This document shows positions 18,861 to 27,569 of a stretch of 64,000 nt of DNA, piece by piece (position 1 is the first letter of the stretch; each line of letters opens with the position of its first letter). A program made the translations under genes and the position numbers. Below the pieces are notes generated by a model. That model ran no database searches. It saw only the letters and a program-made list of their open reading frames with translations, and was not told the origin of the DNA. Source of the stretch: Trichloromonas sp034006665 (lineage in GTDB: Bacteria; Desulfobacterota; Desulfuromonadia; Desulfuromonadales; Trichloromonadaceae); contig NZ_JAVESI010000001.1 in the NCBI RefSeq assembly GCF_034006665.1, positions 197,388 through 261,387 of the forward strand, read 5' to 3'.

Positions 18861-18979
18861 GGCTGATCAAAAATGCCCAGATGCAAGGCGCCCGAAATCC
18901 GAAGAGTGAGGCGTACCCGTAGGTACGTCGCAGCGATGAGGATGAGGGCAACGCCGCAGATAGGCGTTTTTTATCAGCC
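18861..18979. repeat. Interspersed repeat copy A (119 bp)
   Basis: The element has 17-bp terminal inverted repeats with two mismatches (GGCTGATCAAAAATGCC against GGCTGATAAAAAACGCC) and a central GTACC...GGTAC palindrome. It ends three bases from the fliI stop codon. Copies B (51612-51730, same length) and C (54430-54557, diverged) have the same plan. It contains no open reading frame and would fold into a long imperfect hairpin when transcribed. Confidence 0.85.
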
Positions 18980-18981
18980 TT

Positions 18982-20286
18982 TCAGTCGAGGCCCAGTTCC
19001 TTGAGCTGGGTGAGCGTCGTCGGCATATCGAACCATTCCCCCATCTCCTGACGGAGAAAGCGAGTGACCGCATCGATCTTGGCTACCGCCCGATCGATGC
19101 GGGGGTTGCTGCCGGCGACGTAAGCGCCGATGTTGATGAGATCCTCGGCCTCGCGGTAGGTGGCGAGAACCTCCCGCAAAAGACCGCTGCGCTTGAAATG
19201 CTGGGGATCGACGATGTCGCGCATGACGCGGCTGGCCGAGGCGAGGATGTCGATGGCCGGATAGTGGTTGCGGGCCGCCAGCTGCCGGGAAAGGACGATG
19301 TGGCCGTCGAGAATGGAGCGCACCGCGTCGGCGATCGGCTCGTTCATGTCGTCGCCGTCGACGAGCACGGTGTAGAGGCCGGTGATGCTGCCACCGGCCT
19401 TGAAATTTCCGGCTCGTTCCAGCAGCTTGGGGAGGGTGGCGAAGACCGAGGGGGTATAACCCTTGGTGGTGGGCGGCTCGCCGACAGCCAGGCCGACTTC
19501 GCGCATGGCCATGGCGAAGCGGGTCGCCGAATCCATCATGAGCAGCACGTTCTTGCCTTGGGCGCAGAAATGCTCGGCGATGGTGGTCGCCACGAAGGCG
19601 CCGCGCATGCGCAACAGCGGTGACTGGTCGGAAGTGGCGACGACCACCACCGACCGGGCCAGACCCTCGGGCCCTAGGTCGCGCTCGATGAATTCGCCGA
19701 CCTCGCGACCGCGCTCGCCGATCAGGGCGATGACGTTGACATCGGCCCGGGCGAAGCGAGCCATGGTGCCGAGGAGAACACTCTTGCCGACCCCAGAACC
19801 GGCCATGATGCCCATGCGCTGACCGGTGCCGCAGGTCAGCAGGGCGTTGATGGACCGCACCCCAAGATCGAGAGGGGTGGTGATCTTGCGCCGTTCCAGA
19901 GGACCGGCGGGGAGGGCGTAAATGGGCATTTCGTGATCGAGAGGGGGCAGGGGCGGCCCGTCGATAGGCTCGCCCATGGCATCCACCACCCGCCCGAGCA
20001 GGCCGTCGCCGACCTTCTGGGTGGCGCTGCTGCGGCAGACCTGGATGAGGCTTCCCGGCCCGAGGCCGCGCAGTTCGCCGAGAGGCATGAGTAGCGCCCG
20101 GGAATCGCGGAAACCGACGACTTCGGCGGGAACCGGCGCGCCGCCGTCCTTGGGCGTGAGCATGCACAGGGTGCCGACCGAGGCGTCGGGACAGTAGCCC
20201 TCCACCACCAAGCCGACGATATTGGTGACCTTGCCCCGCACCCGCATGGGATTGAAGCCTTGCAGCTCACCAACCAGGTTGGTCAT
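18982..20286 (-). CDS. fliI: FliI, flagellar export ATPase
   Basis: FliI energises substrate delivery to the export gate. The 434-residue protein has the F1-beta-like fold, with Walker A GSGVGKS at 163-169, NVIALIGERGREVGEFIERD, and the Walker B run ending LLMMDSATRFAMA. Length is normal. The ATG directly follows the fliH stop (TAGATG) and is preceded by GGAGGGGG within the fliH end, so translation is coupled. The three genes fliH-fliI-fliJ form one functional ATPase unit, here split by repeat copy A. Confidence 0.97.
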   Translation of the reverse strand: MTNLVGELQGFNPMRVRGKVTNIVGLVVEGYCPDASVGTLCMLTPKDGGAPVPAEVVGFRDSRALLMPLGELRGLGPGSLIQVCRSSATQKVGDGLLGRVVDAMGEPIDGPPLPPLDHEMPIYALPAGPLERRKITTPLDLGVRSINALLTCGTGQRMGIMAGSGVGKSVLLGTMARFARADVNVIALIGERGREVGEFIERDLGPEGLARSVVVVATSDQSPLLRMRGAFVATTIAEHFCAQGKNVLLMMDSATRFAMAMREVGLAVGEPPTTKGYTPSVFATLPKLLERAGNFKAGGSITGLYTVLVDGDDMNEPIADAVRSILDGHIVLSRQLAARNHYPAIDILASASRVMRDIVDPQHFKRSGLLREVLATYREAEDLINIGAYVAGSNPRIDRAVAKIDAVTRFLRQEMGEWFDMPTTLTQLKELGLD

Positions 20287-20976
20287 CTAACCCCCTCCGG
20301 CGGCGCGCAGAATCTTTTCGCGGATCTCGTCCAGCTGGCTTTCGATGGTGGCGTCCACCTGCCCCAGTTCCGACTCAACCAGGCAACCGCCCCGGGCGAT
20401 GGCCGAGTCTTCCTCTACGGTCAGATTCTTCAGCCCGCTGATACTCGCCATAAGCAGAGGCTTTTTCTCCATGACCACCGCCATGTCGTCGGGATGCACC
20501 TTGATGTGATAGCTGTCGGCATCGGCGGCGGCCTGCAGGGCCTTGACGATGGTGTGATGGATGATTTCGGGATTGAGAGAGACGGCGCAGGGGATGATCT
20601 GTTCGGCAATGGCCAGAACCAGGCGCAGCATGTCGTCGGAGCTGTTTTTCAGGATCGATTCCCGCAGGCGACTGAGCTCCTCAACCGCCGAAGCGAAGGC
20701 CTGAATGGTCGGACCGAGGCGTTTTTCCATCTCTTCGGCCCCTTCCCGCTTGCCCCGGGCATAGGCTTCGGCGGCCTGGGCCTCGCTCTCCCGGGACGGA
20801 CCTGCCGGGGCATGAACCCGGGCGCCATCGGCGGCGGCCGCCGGCGCAGCGGCAACGGCCTCGCGGAAAACCGCACCCCCCGGCACCATTCCGCCGTCGC
20901 CACCGGCGAAGTCGGCAAAGACCAGGCGTTGCAGGTCGCTGCACTCGTTCCCTTTGTAAATTCTAGACCAGGACAT
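20287..20976 (-). CDS. fliH: FliH, regulator of the FliI ATPase
   Basis: FliH dimers bind FliI and tether it to the C-ring. The 229-residue product begins MSWSRIYKG and has an Ala/Gly-rich linker, then a helical/coiled-coil stretch with AxxxG-type spacing (AEAYARGKREGAEEMEKRLG). The C-terminal FliH/V-ATPase E-subunit-like domain follows (ILKNSSDDMLRLVLAIAEQI, VHPDD, CLVESELGQVDATI). It overlaps fliG by 14 bases and directly precedes fliI. Confidence 0.93.
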   Translation of the reverse strand: MSWSRIYKGNECSDLQRLVFADFAGGDGGMVPGGAVFREAVAAAPAAAADGARVHAPAGPSRESEAQAAEAYARGKREGAEEMEKRLGPTIQAFASAVEELSRLRESILKNSSDDMLRLVLAIAEQIIPCAVSLNPEIIHHTIVKALQAAADADSYHIKVHPDDMAVVMEKKPLLMASISGLKNLTVEEDSAIARGGCLVESELGQVDATIESQLDEIREKILRAAGGG

Positions 20977-21982
20977 CGGAGACTCCTCTTCCCGGGATGA
21001 CGACCTTGCCCTCTTCCTCCAGCTTCAGCGCCACTTGGATGATCTCCTGCTGGGCCGCTTCGACGTCGGCGAGGCGTACCGGCGCCATCGCCGCCATGTC
21101 CTCCTTGATCATGTCCACGGCGCGACTGGAAATGTTGGCGAAAAGCTTGTTGGTGAGCTCCTCGGAGGCGGTTTTAAGGGCCACCACCAAGGTGTCGTTG
21201 TTGACTTCGCGAAGAATCTGCTGCAAGCCCCGGCCGTCGATGTAGACCAGATCGTCGAAGACGAAGAGCCGGCGACGGATGGTCTCCGCCAGTTCCGCGT
21301 CGGTCTCCTCGATCATGCCGAGGATGACGCGATCCTTTCCTTTCTTCATGCGCCCGAGGATATCGACGACCTTGTCGACGCCGCCGACCTGCTGCTGTTC
21401 GCTGTCGACCACGGCGCCGATCTCCCGGCGCAGGGACTCCTCGATATCGTTGATGACCTCAGGCGAAACTTTGTCGATGCGCGCCATGCGATAGACGATC
21501 TCGGCCCGCATCGCCTCGCTGAAGCCTTCGAGAATCTTGCTGGTATGCTCCGGGGTCTGGGTCGAAAGGATCAGAGCGATGGTCTGGGGATGCTCGTTCT
21601 GGAGGATGCCGGCGACCATACGCGGCTCCATCATGGCGATCGTCTCCAAGGGGCGAAAACTGGCCCCGGCAGCGAGCTGATCCATGAGCGCCGCCCTGCG
21701 GTCTTTGTTGGAGCTGCCGGAGATGGCTTTCTTGACGAACTCGTCGCCGCGCACGAAAAGCCCCGCCAGTTCCTCCTCGGCCTTGAGAAAATGATCCACC
21801 ACCTGCTTGGCGACATCGGCGGGCACATGCTCAATACTCATCATGCAGCGGCTGATCTTGCGCACTTCGCTGTCGTCGAGACGCTCGAAGATGCGCGCGG
21901 TCGCCTCCTCGCCGAGGCAGAAGAGCAACATGGCGGCCCGCTCCACTCCGGACAGACGCGATAAGAGACCCGTTCCCGCCAT
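20963..21982 (-). CDS. fliG: FliG, motor switch protein
   Basis: FliG transmits torque from MotA to the rotor. The 339-residue protein has the three helical domains of the family, with EHPQTIALILS in the middle domain and the charged torque helix near 285-300 (DDLVYIDGRGLQQILREV). No deviation was noticed. It starts one base after the fliF stop and overlaps fliH. Confidence 0.97.
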   Translation of the reverse strand: MAGTGLLSRLSGVERAAMLLFCLGEEATARIFERLDDSEVRKISRCMMSIEHVPADVAKQVVDHFLKAEEELAGLFVRGDEFVKKAISGSSNKDRRAALMDQLAAGASFRPLETIAMMEPRMVAGILQNEHPQTIALILSTQTPEHTSKILEGFSEAMRAEIVYRMARIDKVSPEVINDIEESLRREIGAVVDSEQQQVGGVDKVVDILGRMKKGKDRVILGMIEETDAELAETIRRRLFVFDDLVYIDGRGLQQILREVNNDTLVVALKTASEELTNKLFANISSRAVDMIKEDMAAMAPVRLADVEAAQQEIIQVALKLEEEGKVVIPGRGVSDVLV

Positions 21983-21983
21983 C

Positions 21984-23540
21984 TCAGCCCTCTCTCAACC
22001 AGGTCTTGATGATCTGGGCGAACGCCCCCTGTTCCTGCAGGGCCAGCTCGCGCAGGCGCTCGGCCGGATCGTTCTGCGGCCGGGGCAGGGCCTCGGTGCG
22101 ATTGAGCTCGGCCTCCAGCTCTTCGACGGTCTTCATCGGCGTCACCACCCGGGCGGAGCCCTGCAGGGTGCGCAGCATCGGCCGGGCAAGAAGGAGATAG
22201 AGCAGGAGCGCGCCGACGAGGAGCAGTCCGTACTTGATGAAGGGCATGTACTGGTACAGTCCGGGACCTTCCAGGCTCTCGGTGGAGGCCATCTCGAAGA
22301 GGGTGCTCTCGAAGGGCATGGAACTGACTTCGAGCTTGTCGCCGCGGGTCGCGTCGATGCCCAGGGCGCTGCTCACCATGGCGCGAATCGCCTCCAGTTC
22401 CTTGGCATCGCGGGGAACCGGCGCGGCCTCCGCCTCCCCTTCGCCCGCCGGTGCCGGGCGGTCGGCGACCAGCACCGCCACGGAGAGCTGTTTGACGGTA
22501 CCGACGGGGAAGACCTTGCGGCTGACGACCTTGCTGACCTCGTAGTTGATCGTCTCTTCATTGCGGCTCGATGCACTCATGCCGGTCGCCGGCGCCGCCT
22601 CCCCCAGGTTCGAGGCCACGCCCGGCACCCCGGCAGCGGTGGGCGCGCCGTTCTTTTCCTGGCTGCTCTGCTCGCTGCGCACGGCGGTGCGGTTGGGATC
22701 GTAACTCTCCTCGGTCTGTTCCTGCTGCATGAAATCGACGGCGGCGGTGACCCGCACCACCGAGTTGCCGGCCCCGAGGGCCTGGTCGAGAAGGGACTGG
22801 GCGCGACTTTCCAGACGCCGCTCCAGGGTCTGCTGGTAATCGAGCATGCCCGGGGTCATCGGCCCGGCGATTTCATCAGAGGGGTTGGTGCTGAGAATCT
22901 TGCCGCTGGAGTCGACAACCGTGACATTCTCGGGCTCGATGCCGTCAACACTGCCGGCGACCAGATGGATGATCCCCTGGATCTGGCTCTCCTTGAGCTG
23001 ACGACCGGCCCCCAGTTTGAGGATGACCGAGGCGCTGCCGACTTTCTGCTGTTCGCTGAAGAGGCGTTTTTCCGGCAGGGCCAGATGCACCCGCGCCCCT
23101 TCCACCGGCGCCAGGGAGGCGATGGTCCGCGACAGTTCCCCCTGCTGGGCGCGCAGATAGTTGATCTTCTGGGCGAAGTCGGTCATCCCGAAGCTCTGCT
23201 GGTCGAAGATCTCGAAACCGACGCCGCCCCCCCGGGGCAGGCCGGCGCCGGCCAGTTCCAGACGGGTCTCGTAGACCTGGTCGGCGGGAATGTGGATGGC
23301 GGTGCCGTTGCTCTCCAGGCGATAGGGGATCTTCCGTTCCTTGAGCCACGCCACCACCTCGGCGGCATCAGCGCTCTCCATCTGGGCGAAGAGCAGGTGA
23401 TAGTCGGCCACCCGCGCCTGGAGGATGATGGCGGCAAAGACCGCCGCGCAGATCAGCGCCACCGCCAGCAGACTCAGTTTGCGGGACGTCGGCCAAGCAC
23501 CCACCGTGCGCATCAGATTTCTATTCGTTGCCACCGCCAT
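21984..23540 (-). CDS. fliF: FliF, MS-ring protein
   Basis: FliF builds the MS ring on which the flagellum assembles. The 518-residue protein has membrane helices near residues 25-45 and 438-460. Between them lie the YscJ-like ring-building motifs (ADAAEVVAWLKERKIPYRLE, GLPRGGGVGFEIFD) and a variable Glu/Ala-rich stretch. The C-terminal tail (AERLRELALQEQGAFAQIIK) is the FliG-binding site. Length is slightly below the E. coli form but normal for deltaproteobacteria. Confidence 0.96.
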   Translation of the reverse strand: MAVATNRNLMRTVGAWPTSRKLSLLAVALICAAVFAAIILQARVADYHLLFAQMESADAAEVVAWLKERKIPYRLESNGTAIHIPADQVYETRLELAGAGLPRGGGVGFEIFDQQSFGMTDFAQKINYLRAQQGELSRTIASLAPVEGARVHLALPEKRLFSEQQKVGSASVILKLGAGRQLKESQIQGIIHLVAGSVDGIEPENVTVVDSSGKILSTNPSDEIAGPMTPGMLDYQQTLERRLESRAQSLLDQALGAGNSVVRVTAAVDFMQQEQTEESYDPNRTAVRSEQSSQEKNGAPTAAGVPGVASNLGEAAPATGMSASSRNEETINYEVSKVVSRKVFPVGTVKQLSVAVLVADRPAPAGEGEAEAAPVPRDAKELEAIRAMVSSALGIDATRGDKLEVSSMPFESTLFEMASTESLEGPGLYQYMPFIKYGLLLVGALLLYLLLARPMLRTLQGSARVVTPMKTVEELEAELNRTEALPRPQNDPAERLRELALQEQGAFAQIIKTWLREG

Positions 23541-23597
23541 TGCCGAAACCTCTCTTCAACACAATCGAATTATCGACCATCCCTCCGACCCGGGAGA

Positions 23598-23900
23598 TTA
23601 GACCTGCATCCGCATGATTTCCTGATAGGCCTCAAGCACCTTGTTGCGCATCTGCACCGCCAGTTTCAGCGAGATATCGGCTTTTTCCATGGCGATCATA
23701 ATCTCGTGCAGATTCCGCGATTCACCGGTCTGCAACTGTTCCACCGCCAGATCGGCCTCGGCCTGGGCGCTGTTCACCGAGTCGAGAGCCTCGCCCAGAG
23801 CCTTGGCGAAACCGCCGTTACCCCCCTGCGCCGGAGCGCCGGATGGGGCGGGGGGAGTGGAAATCTGGCGCAGATGGGAGAGCAGGGTAATATCGCTCAT
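23598..23900 (-). CDS. fliE: FliE, MS-ring to rod adaptor
   Basis: The 100-residue helical protein carries the FliE signature near its C-terminus (ISLKLAVQMRNKVLEAYQEI, MRMQV). FliE links the MS ring to the proximal rod. A Gly/Pro-rich stretch at about 14-30 precedes the helical domain. It lies 3 bases after flgC and about 57 bases before fliF. Confidence 0.95.
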   Translation of the reverse strand: MSDITLLSHLRQISTPPAPSGAPAQGGNGGFAKALGEALDSVNSAQAEADLAVEQLQTGESRNLHEIMIAMEKADISLKLAVQMRNKVLEAYQEIMRMQV

Positions 23901-23903
23901 GGC

Positions 23904-24335
23904 TTACCGTCCTATTTCAAGAGCTTTGAGAGCCATCCGCTTGGCCGCCTTGATGGCGGTGACGTTCGCCTCGTAGGCCCGGGTGGCGCTGGTCATGTCG
24001 ACCATCTCGTCGAGCAGGTTGACGTTGGGGAGCAGCACCTGACCGGCCTCGTCGGCATCGGGATGGGAGGGATCGTAAATGACTCGGGGGGGAGCGTTGT
24101 CGACCTGGATGGCGGCGACTTCCACGCCCTGCACCCCTCCTTTCAAGCTTTGTTCCAATTTTTTCGCAAAAGGGCTCTCGGTGGAACGAAAGACCACTTC
24201 CCGCTTACGATAGGGACCGCCGTCGGGCGTGCGGGTGGTTTCGATGTTGGCCAGGTTGGAACTGATGGTATTGAGGCGAACCTGTTGCGCCGCCAGCGCC
24301 GAGGAACTGATCTTGAGCGAATCGAAGATGTCCAT
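23904..24335 (-). CDS. flgC: FlgC, proximal rod protein
   Basis: FlgC is a rod subunit. The 143 residues include the N-terminal rod motif (LKISSSALAAQQVRLNTISS, NLANIETTRT) and the C-terminal rod helix (LLDEMVDMTSATRAYEANVT). Length is standard. It is 10 bases after flgB, with a clear AGGAGG-like ribosome binding site. Confidence 0.96.
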   Translation of the reverse strand: MDIFDSLKISSSALAAQQVRLNTISSNLANIETTRTPDGGPYRKREVVFRSTESPFAKKLEQSLKGGVQGVEVAAIQVDNAPPRVIYDPSHPDADEAGQVLLPNVNLLDEMVDMTSATRAYEANVTAIKAAKRMALKALEIGR

Positions 24336-24345
24336 CTAGTCCTCC

Positions 24346-24759
24346 CTATTGCCCGTTCTGGGCAACGTATTTGAGCAATCCGAGCTTCTTGCTGATGACC
24401 TGGGTGGCGGTTTCGTACAAAAGCTGGTTTTCCGCCAGGGCAATCATCTCCCGCTCCAGATCGACCCCGTTACGGTCGCCGAAGCCGAGGGTGTCCGGTT
24501 CGCGGATGAGCTTCCCTCGCACCCCTGAGAGGTCGCCGGCGCCAATGGGGAAATGGGCGGGATGACTCGTCGCCGGGCCCCCGGGCAAAGGCTTGAGGGC
24601 CTGGCGCAGCTGCTCTTCGAACTCCAGACGCGAGGGCGTATAGCCGGGAGTTTCGGCGTTGGCGATGTTCGAGGCGATGACCTCCTGGGCGCGCTGGCGC
24701 ATATCCAGGGTCTTTTCCAGCAGGCGGATCGATGAATCGAAAAGTTCCAATTTGGGCAT
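24346..24759 (-). CDS. flgB: FlgB, proximal rod protein
   Basis: FlgB is a rod subunit beginning MPKLELFDSSIRLLEKTLDM, with IASNIANAETPGYTPSRLEF close behind and the ETATQVISKKLGLLKYV tail. The frame stays open to 24921, but that extension is Arg/Pro-rich and overlaps the upstream TPR gene. The ATG at 24759 has AAAGGA nine bases upstream and gives 137 residues, the usual length. Confidence 0.95.
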   Translation of the reverse strand: MPKLELFDSSIRLLEKTLDMRQRAQEVIASNIANAETPGYTPSRLEFEEQLRQALKPLPGGPATSHPAHFPIGAGDLSGVRGKLIREPDTLGFGDRNGVDLEREMIALAENQLLYETATQVISKKLGLLKYVAQNGQ

Positions 24760-24802
24760 GGTTTGGGTTCCTTTACCGCAGATGACGGGATGAATGATCC
24801 CG

Positions 24803-27214
24803 CTACCGGGATGTCTCTGCAAACAACGCGCCCGAAGCGGCCTGGCGCCACTGGGGAGCTTCCCCCTTTTCGGCCAGATCCTCCCATAACTTAAGGGCTT
24901 CTCCCCGGCGACCGAGGGCAAGAAGAATCTGCCCCTGCCGGTAGCGGGCCTGATCGGCGAGGCCGGCGACCCCTTCCAGCTCGCGATAGAGGGGCAGGGC
25001 CGCGTCGTGGCGCTTGCGGCTGAACTCGGCCTCGGCCCACAACAGCAAGTGCTGCGGGTGCGCCGCGCGAGCCGCCGGATCGGCCAAGGCCCGGGCCAGA
25101 GACTCGGCCGTCCGGTTCATGTCCGCCACCTCCCAGAAGACCGTTCCGGCCAGAAAATCGAGCTCTAGGGTACGCTTCAGTTCGGTGGAAGTCAAAATTT
25201 TGGCAGCCTCCGGATACGCCTTTCGTGCCGTCAGCGCCTTCAGTTTGTAAAACAACGCCTCGGAACGCAACGCGCCCTTGGGGAAGCGCTCCAGATAACG
25301 GTCGGCGTATTCGATAACCAGCCGGTGATCGTCCCTGGCCGCCAAAACCGTCAACAGCGGTTCATAGAAAGGCTCCTCCCCCGCCTCCCCCCGGTAGGCA
25401 TCGAGCATGTAGAAATAGACCTCGGCGGCCTTGTCAAGCAGCCCCAAGCGGCGCAGGGCACTGCCCAGATCGAGGAGCAGGCCGCTGTCCGCGCCGAGCG
25501 CCACCAGCCGGTCCCGGTATTTTTCCACCAAGACCAAGGCCCCAAAATAGTTCTCCCGACCGACCTCCAGGCGGATAACCCGGGGCAGGATTTCATTGAG
25601 CAGGGCCTGGGCAAAATCCCGGAACCGGCCCTGGCGGTGCTGACGGATGAATTCTTCGAGAAACCCCAGGGAAGAGCGATCGACACTTTGCAGAGCCGCG
25701 AGCAGGACATGTTTGAAGGCCGCCTCCTCGCGCAACTCCCGACTGGCGGCGGTCACGCCCAGCTGCTGATAGTCGAGGACTTTCATGAACCCTTTCTCGG
25801 CGGGGGCAGCCAGCACCTCCCGATCGAGAATCAGCAGTCGTGCCCGCTGCGCGGCTTCCTCCCCCTCCGGTCCGGCGGCCAGGGTCCGCAGCTGCGACAT
25901 TCCCGCATCCACCCGGCCGTCGCGGATCAGGGCGCGGGCATGGCCGAAAGCGGCAAGATTCCCGGCAGAGTCATTGCCGGCGACTTGGGCCAGCTCGGCG
26001 TAGCGGGCGACGGCGGCGGCGAAATCCCCTTTGCGGTAACAGGCCTCGGCCAGACGCGCCAGGGATTGGGGAAAGGCCCCCCAGGCCCTGATCTGTTCGC
26101 CTAGGGCCCGGTAACGGTCGAGAGCCGCGGCGCTATCGCCGAGATCGAAGAGGGCGTCGGCGCGGACGCGCTCGCCGTAGAGGGAGAGCGGCGCAGCCAG
26201 AGGTTCCTGGTCGAGGTTCGCCAGTGCCGCCTTCGGCCGCTCGGTGGCAAGTTCGACCTCGGCCTGCAGCAACCGTCCCAACTGCCGGTAGTAGGCGGCG
26301 TCCGTCGCCGTCTGCTGGAGGGTATCGAGAAGAAAGCCCGAATCATAGGGTTCCCCCCGCAGGGCCCGCAGATAGCCGAGCAGGTAGAGGGCGCGACTGC
26401 GCAGAAGCGATTCGGGAAAAGCGCGCAGGAACTCGTCGAGCACCGTCTGGGCACGTGCGGATTCACCGAGGCGCAGCAGGGTTTCGCCAAACAGCAGGGC
26501 GTACGCTTCGCGATCCACGCCCTGGAGTCCCTCCGGAGCGACAGCGTCGAGAAGCTCCCGCGCCCGGCGCCAGCTCCCGCCCCGCAACGCCTCCACACCC
26601 TGGGCCAGACGGGCGCCAACGGCACCGGTGGTCGCCGGACTGAAAACCAGCAGCGGCAAGGGGGGCAAAGCGTAGCGCACCGGAACGGCAACACGCAGGG
26701 GCGTTTCATGATCCTCGCAGAAACGCTGCCAGGAAGCGGCGAAATCCTTCCCTTCGAGAATGTTCTTCACCACCTCTCCGCCCTGCAGCGCCGTCAGCCG
26801 GGGCGCATTTCGGGAGATGGCCAGGCGCGCCGGCGCACGACCGTTCCCCCAGTCGAGGTGAAGAAGCAGGCGGCGATTTTCCGCATCGGTCAAGACTTTG
26901 ACACTCGCCGGAGCCGTGCGCAGCAAAAAAGAAACCATCAGCTCCGGCCCTTTCCGGGCGAGCAGCACCTTCAGCACCTTGCCGTCCTCCGGCGGCGCCG
27001 GCAAGGTCGAAGCATCGGCGTCGGTCAAAAAAAGGTCGACACGCTGCCCGGAGACTTCCAGGCGATGCGCGGGGAGAGCGGAAAAGTCGAGACTCAGGTG
27101 GGTCGAGGTAGTCTCGTCCGCCTTGGTGATGCGGTGCAATTGGATCGGCGCCGCCGCCGGCACCGCGACGGCGAGGATCAACAGCAGAATCGAAGTGGCT
27201 ACGAGAATGCGCAA
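24803..27214 (-). CDS. Exported TPR-repeat protein heading the flagellar operon
   Basis: The 803-residue product has a signal peptide (about residues 1-22) and an N-terminal beta-rich region (about 25-170) that resembles an AMIN-type domain, for example QLHRITKADETTSTHLSLDF. More than 500 residues of helical tetratricopeptide-like repeats follow. It should be periplasmic or outer-membrane associated. It lies directly behind the sigma-54-type promoter and 43 bases before flgB, so it is co-transcribed with rod and basal-body genes. That suggests a role in scaffolding the flagellum through the cell wall, but no characterised relative is recognised. The AMIN assignment is tentative. Confidence 0.75.
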   Translation of the reverse strand: MRILVATSILLLILAVAVPAAAPIQLHRITKADETTSTHLSLDFSALPAHRLEVSGQRVDLFLTDADASTLPAPPEDGKVLKVLLARKGPELMVSFLLRTAPASVKVLTDAENRRLLLHLDWGNGRAPARLAISRNAPRLTALQGGEVVKNILEGKDFAASWQRFCEDHETPLRVAVPVRYALPPLPLLVFSPATTGAVGARLAQGVEALRGGSWRRARELLDAVAPEGLQGVDREAYALLFGETLLRLGESARAQTVLDEFLRAFPESLLRSRALYLLGYLRALRGEPYDSGFLLDTLQQTATDAAYYRQLGRLLQAEVELATERPKAALANLDQEPLAAPLSLYGERVRADALFDLGDSAAALDRYRALGEQIRAWGAFPQSLARLAEACYRKGDFAAAVARYAELAQVAGNDSAGNLAAFGHARALIRDGRVDAGMSQLRTLAAGPEGEEAAQRARLLILDREVLAAPAEKGFMKVLDYQQLGVTAASRELREEAAFKHVLLAALQSVDRSSLGFLEEFIRQHRQGRFRDFAQALLNEILPRVIRLEVGRENYFGALVLVEKYRDRLVALGADSGLLLDLGSALRRLGLLDKAAEVYFYMLDAYRGEAGEEPFYEPLLTVLAARDDHRLVIEYADRYLERFPKGALRSEALFYKLKALTARKAYPEAAKILTSTELKRTLELDFLAGTVFWEVADMNRTAESLARALADPAARAAHPQHLLLWAEAEFSRKRHDAALPLYRELEGVAGLADQARYRQGQILLALGRRGEALKLWEDLAEKGEAPQWRQAASGALFAETSR

Positions 27215-27253
27215 AGGGCCTCCACGAAGATGATTTCATCCGCGGATGAATCT

Positions 27254-27270
27254 TGCCATTTATGTGCCAA
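27254..27270 (-). promoter_or_regulatory. sigma-54-type promoter for the flgB-flgE operon
   Basis: On the minus strand the site reads TTGGCACATAAATGGCA. The -24 box TTGGCAC is perfect and GG and GC are ten bases apart; the -12 box has one mismatch (TGGCA for TTGCA). The TPR gene ATG lies about 40 bases downstream. Confidence 0.75.
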
Positions 27271-27396
27271 GGGGACAGACGGTCCAACGACAGAAAGCGT
27301 TCGGTCACCATCCGGTCAAAATCCGTTCAGGTCGCCGTAACGACACCGGATAACCGGGTTTTTGACAGAATCACCGGCGGCAAATCTTCGGCGGCA

Positions 27397-27431
27397 CTAG
27401 GTAAAGCCCTCATCTCGGGGGTTTTACCTAG
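27397..27431. other. Palindrome between divergent flagellar and chemotaxis operons
   Basis: A 9-bp perfect outer stem (CTAGGTAAA / TTTACCTAG) encloses an inner CCC/GGG pairing. Neither strand has a T-run after it, so it is not a standard terminator. It sits about 130 bases upstream of the sigma-54-type promoter at 27254-27270 and 139 bases upstream of cheA, a suitable place for an activator-binding site. The rest of 27271-27569 shows no gene and no convincing promoter for cheA. Confidence 0.4.
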
Positions 27432-27569
27432 GAAAATCAAGGCCCTGGAGAAATCACCAGGAAGCAAAAAAAAGTGGTGCGAAATTTGTATAGCCAAGAA
27501 AGCGGTATTTTCGTCCCCCAACTCCACCCTGCCCGCAAAGTATTCCTCGCAGGGCGCACAGAGGTGTTC

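Noticed and set aside
21807..24374. 855-codon plus-strand open frame opposite fliF-fliE-flgC
   Set aside because: It is entirely antisense to well-conserved genes. The composition is His/Gly/Arg/Leu-rich and there is no ribosome binding site or domain.
24760..24921. N-terminal extension of FlgB up to 24921
   Set aside because: It overlaps the TPR gene and is Arg/Pro-rich; the ATG at 24759 has a proper ribosome binding site and the family start.
27301..27435. Possible c-di-GMP (GEMM) riboswitch upstream of cheA
   Set aside because: The region has a GC-rich hairpin, but the conserved GEMM core segments could not be found in order.
27475..27491. Weak sigma-54-like site (GTGGTGCGAAATTTGTA) before cheA
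   Set aside because: The -24 box lacks the GCAC part and the -12 box has GT instead of the essential GC.
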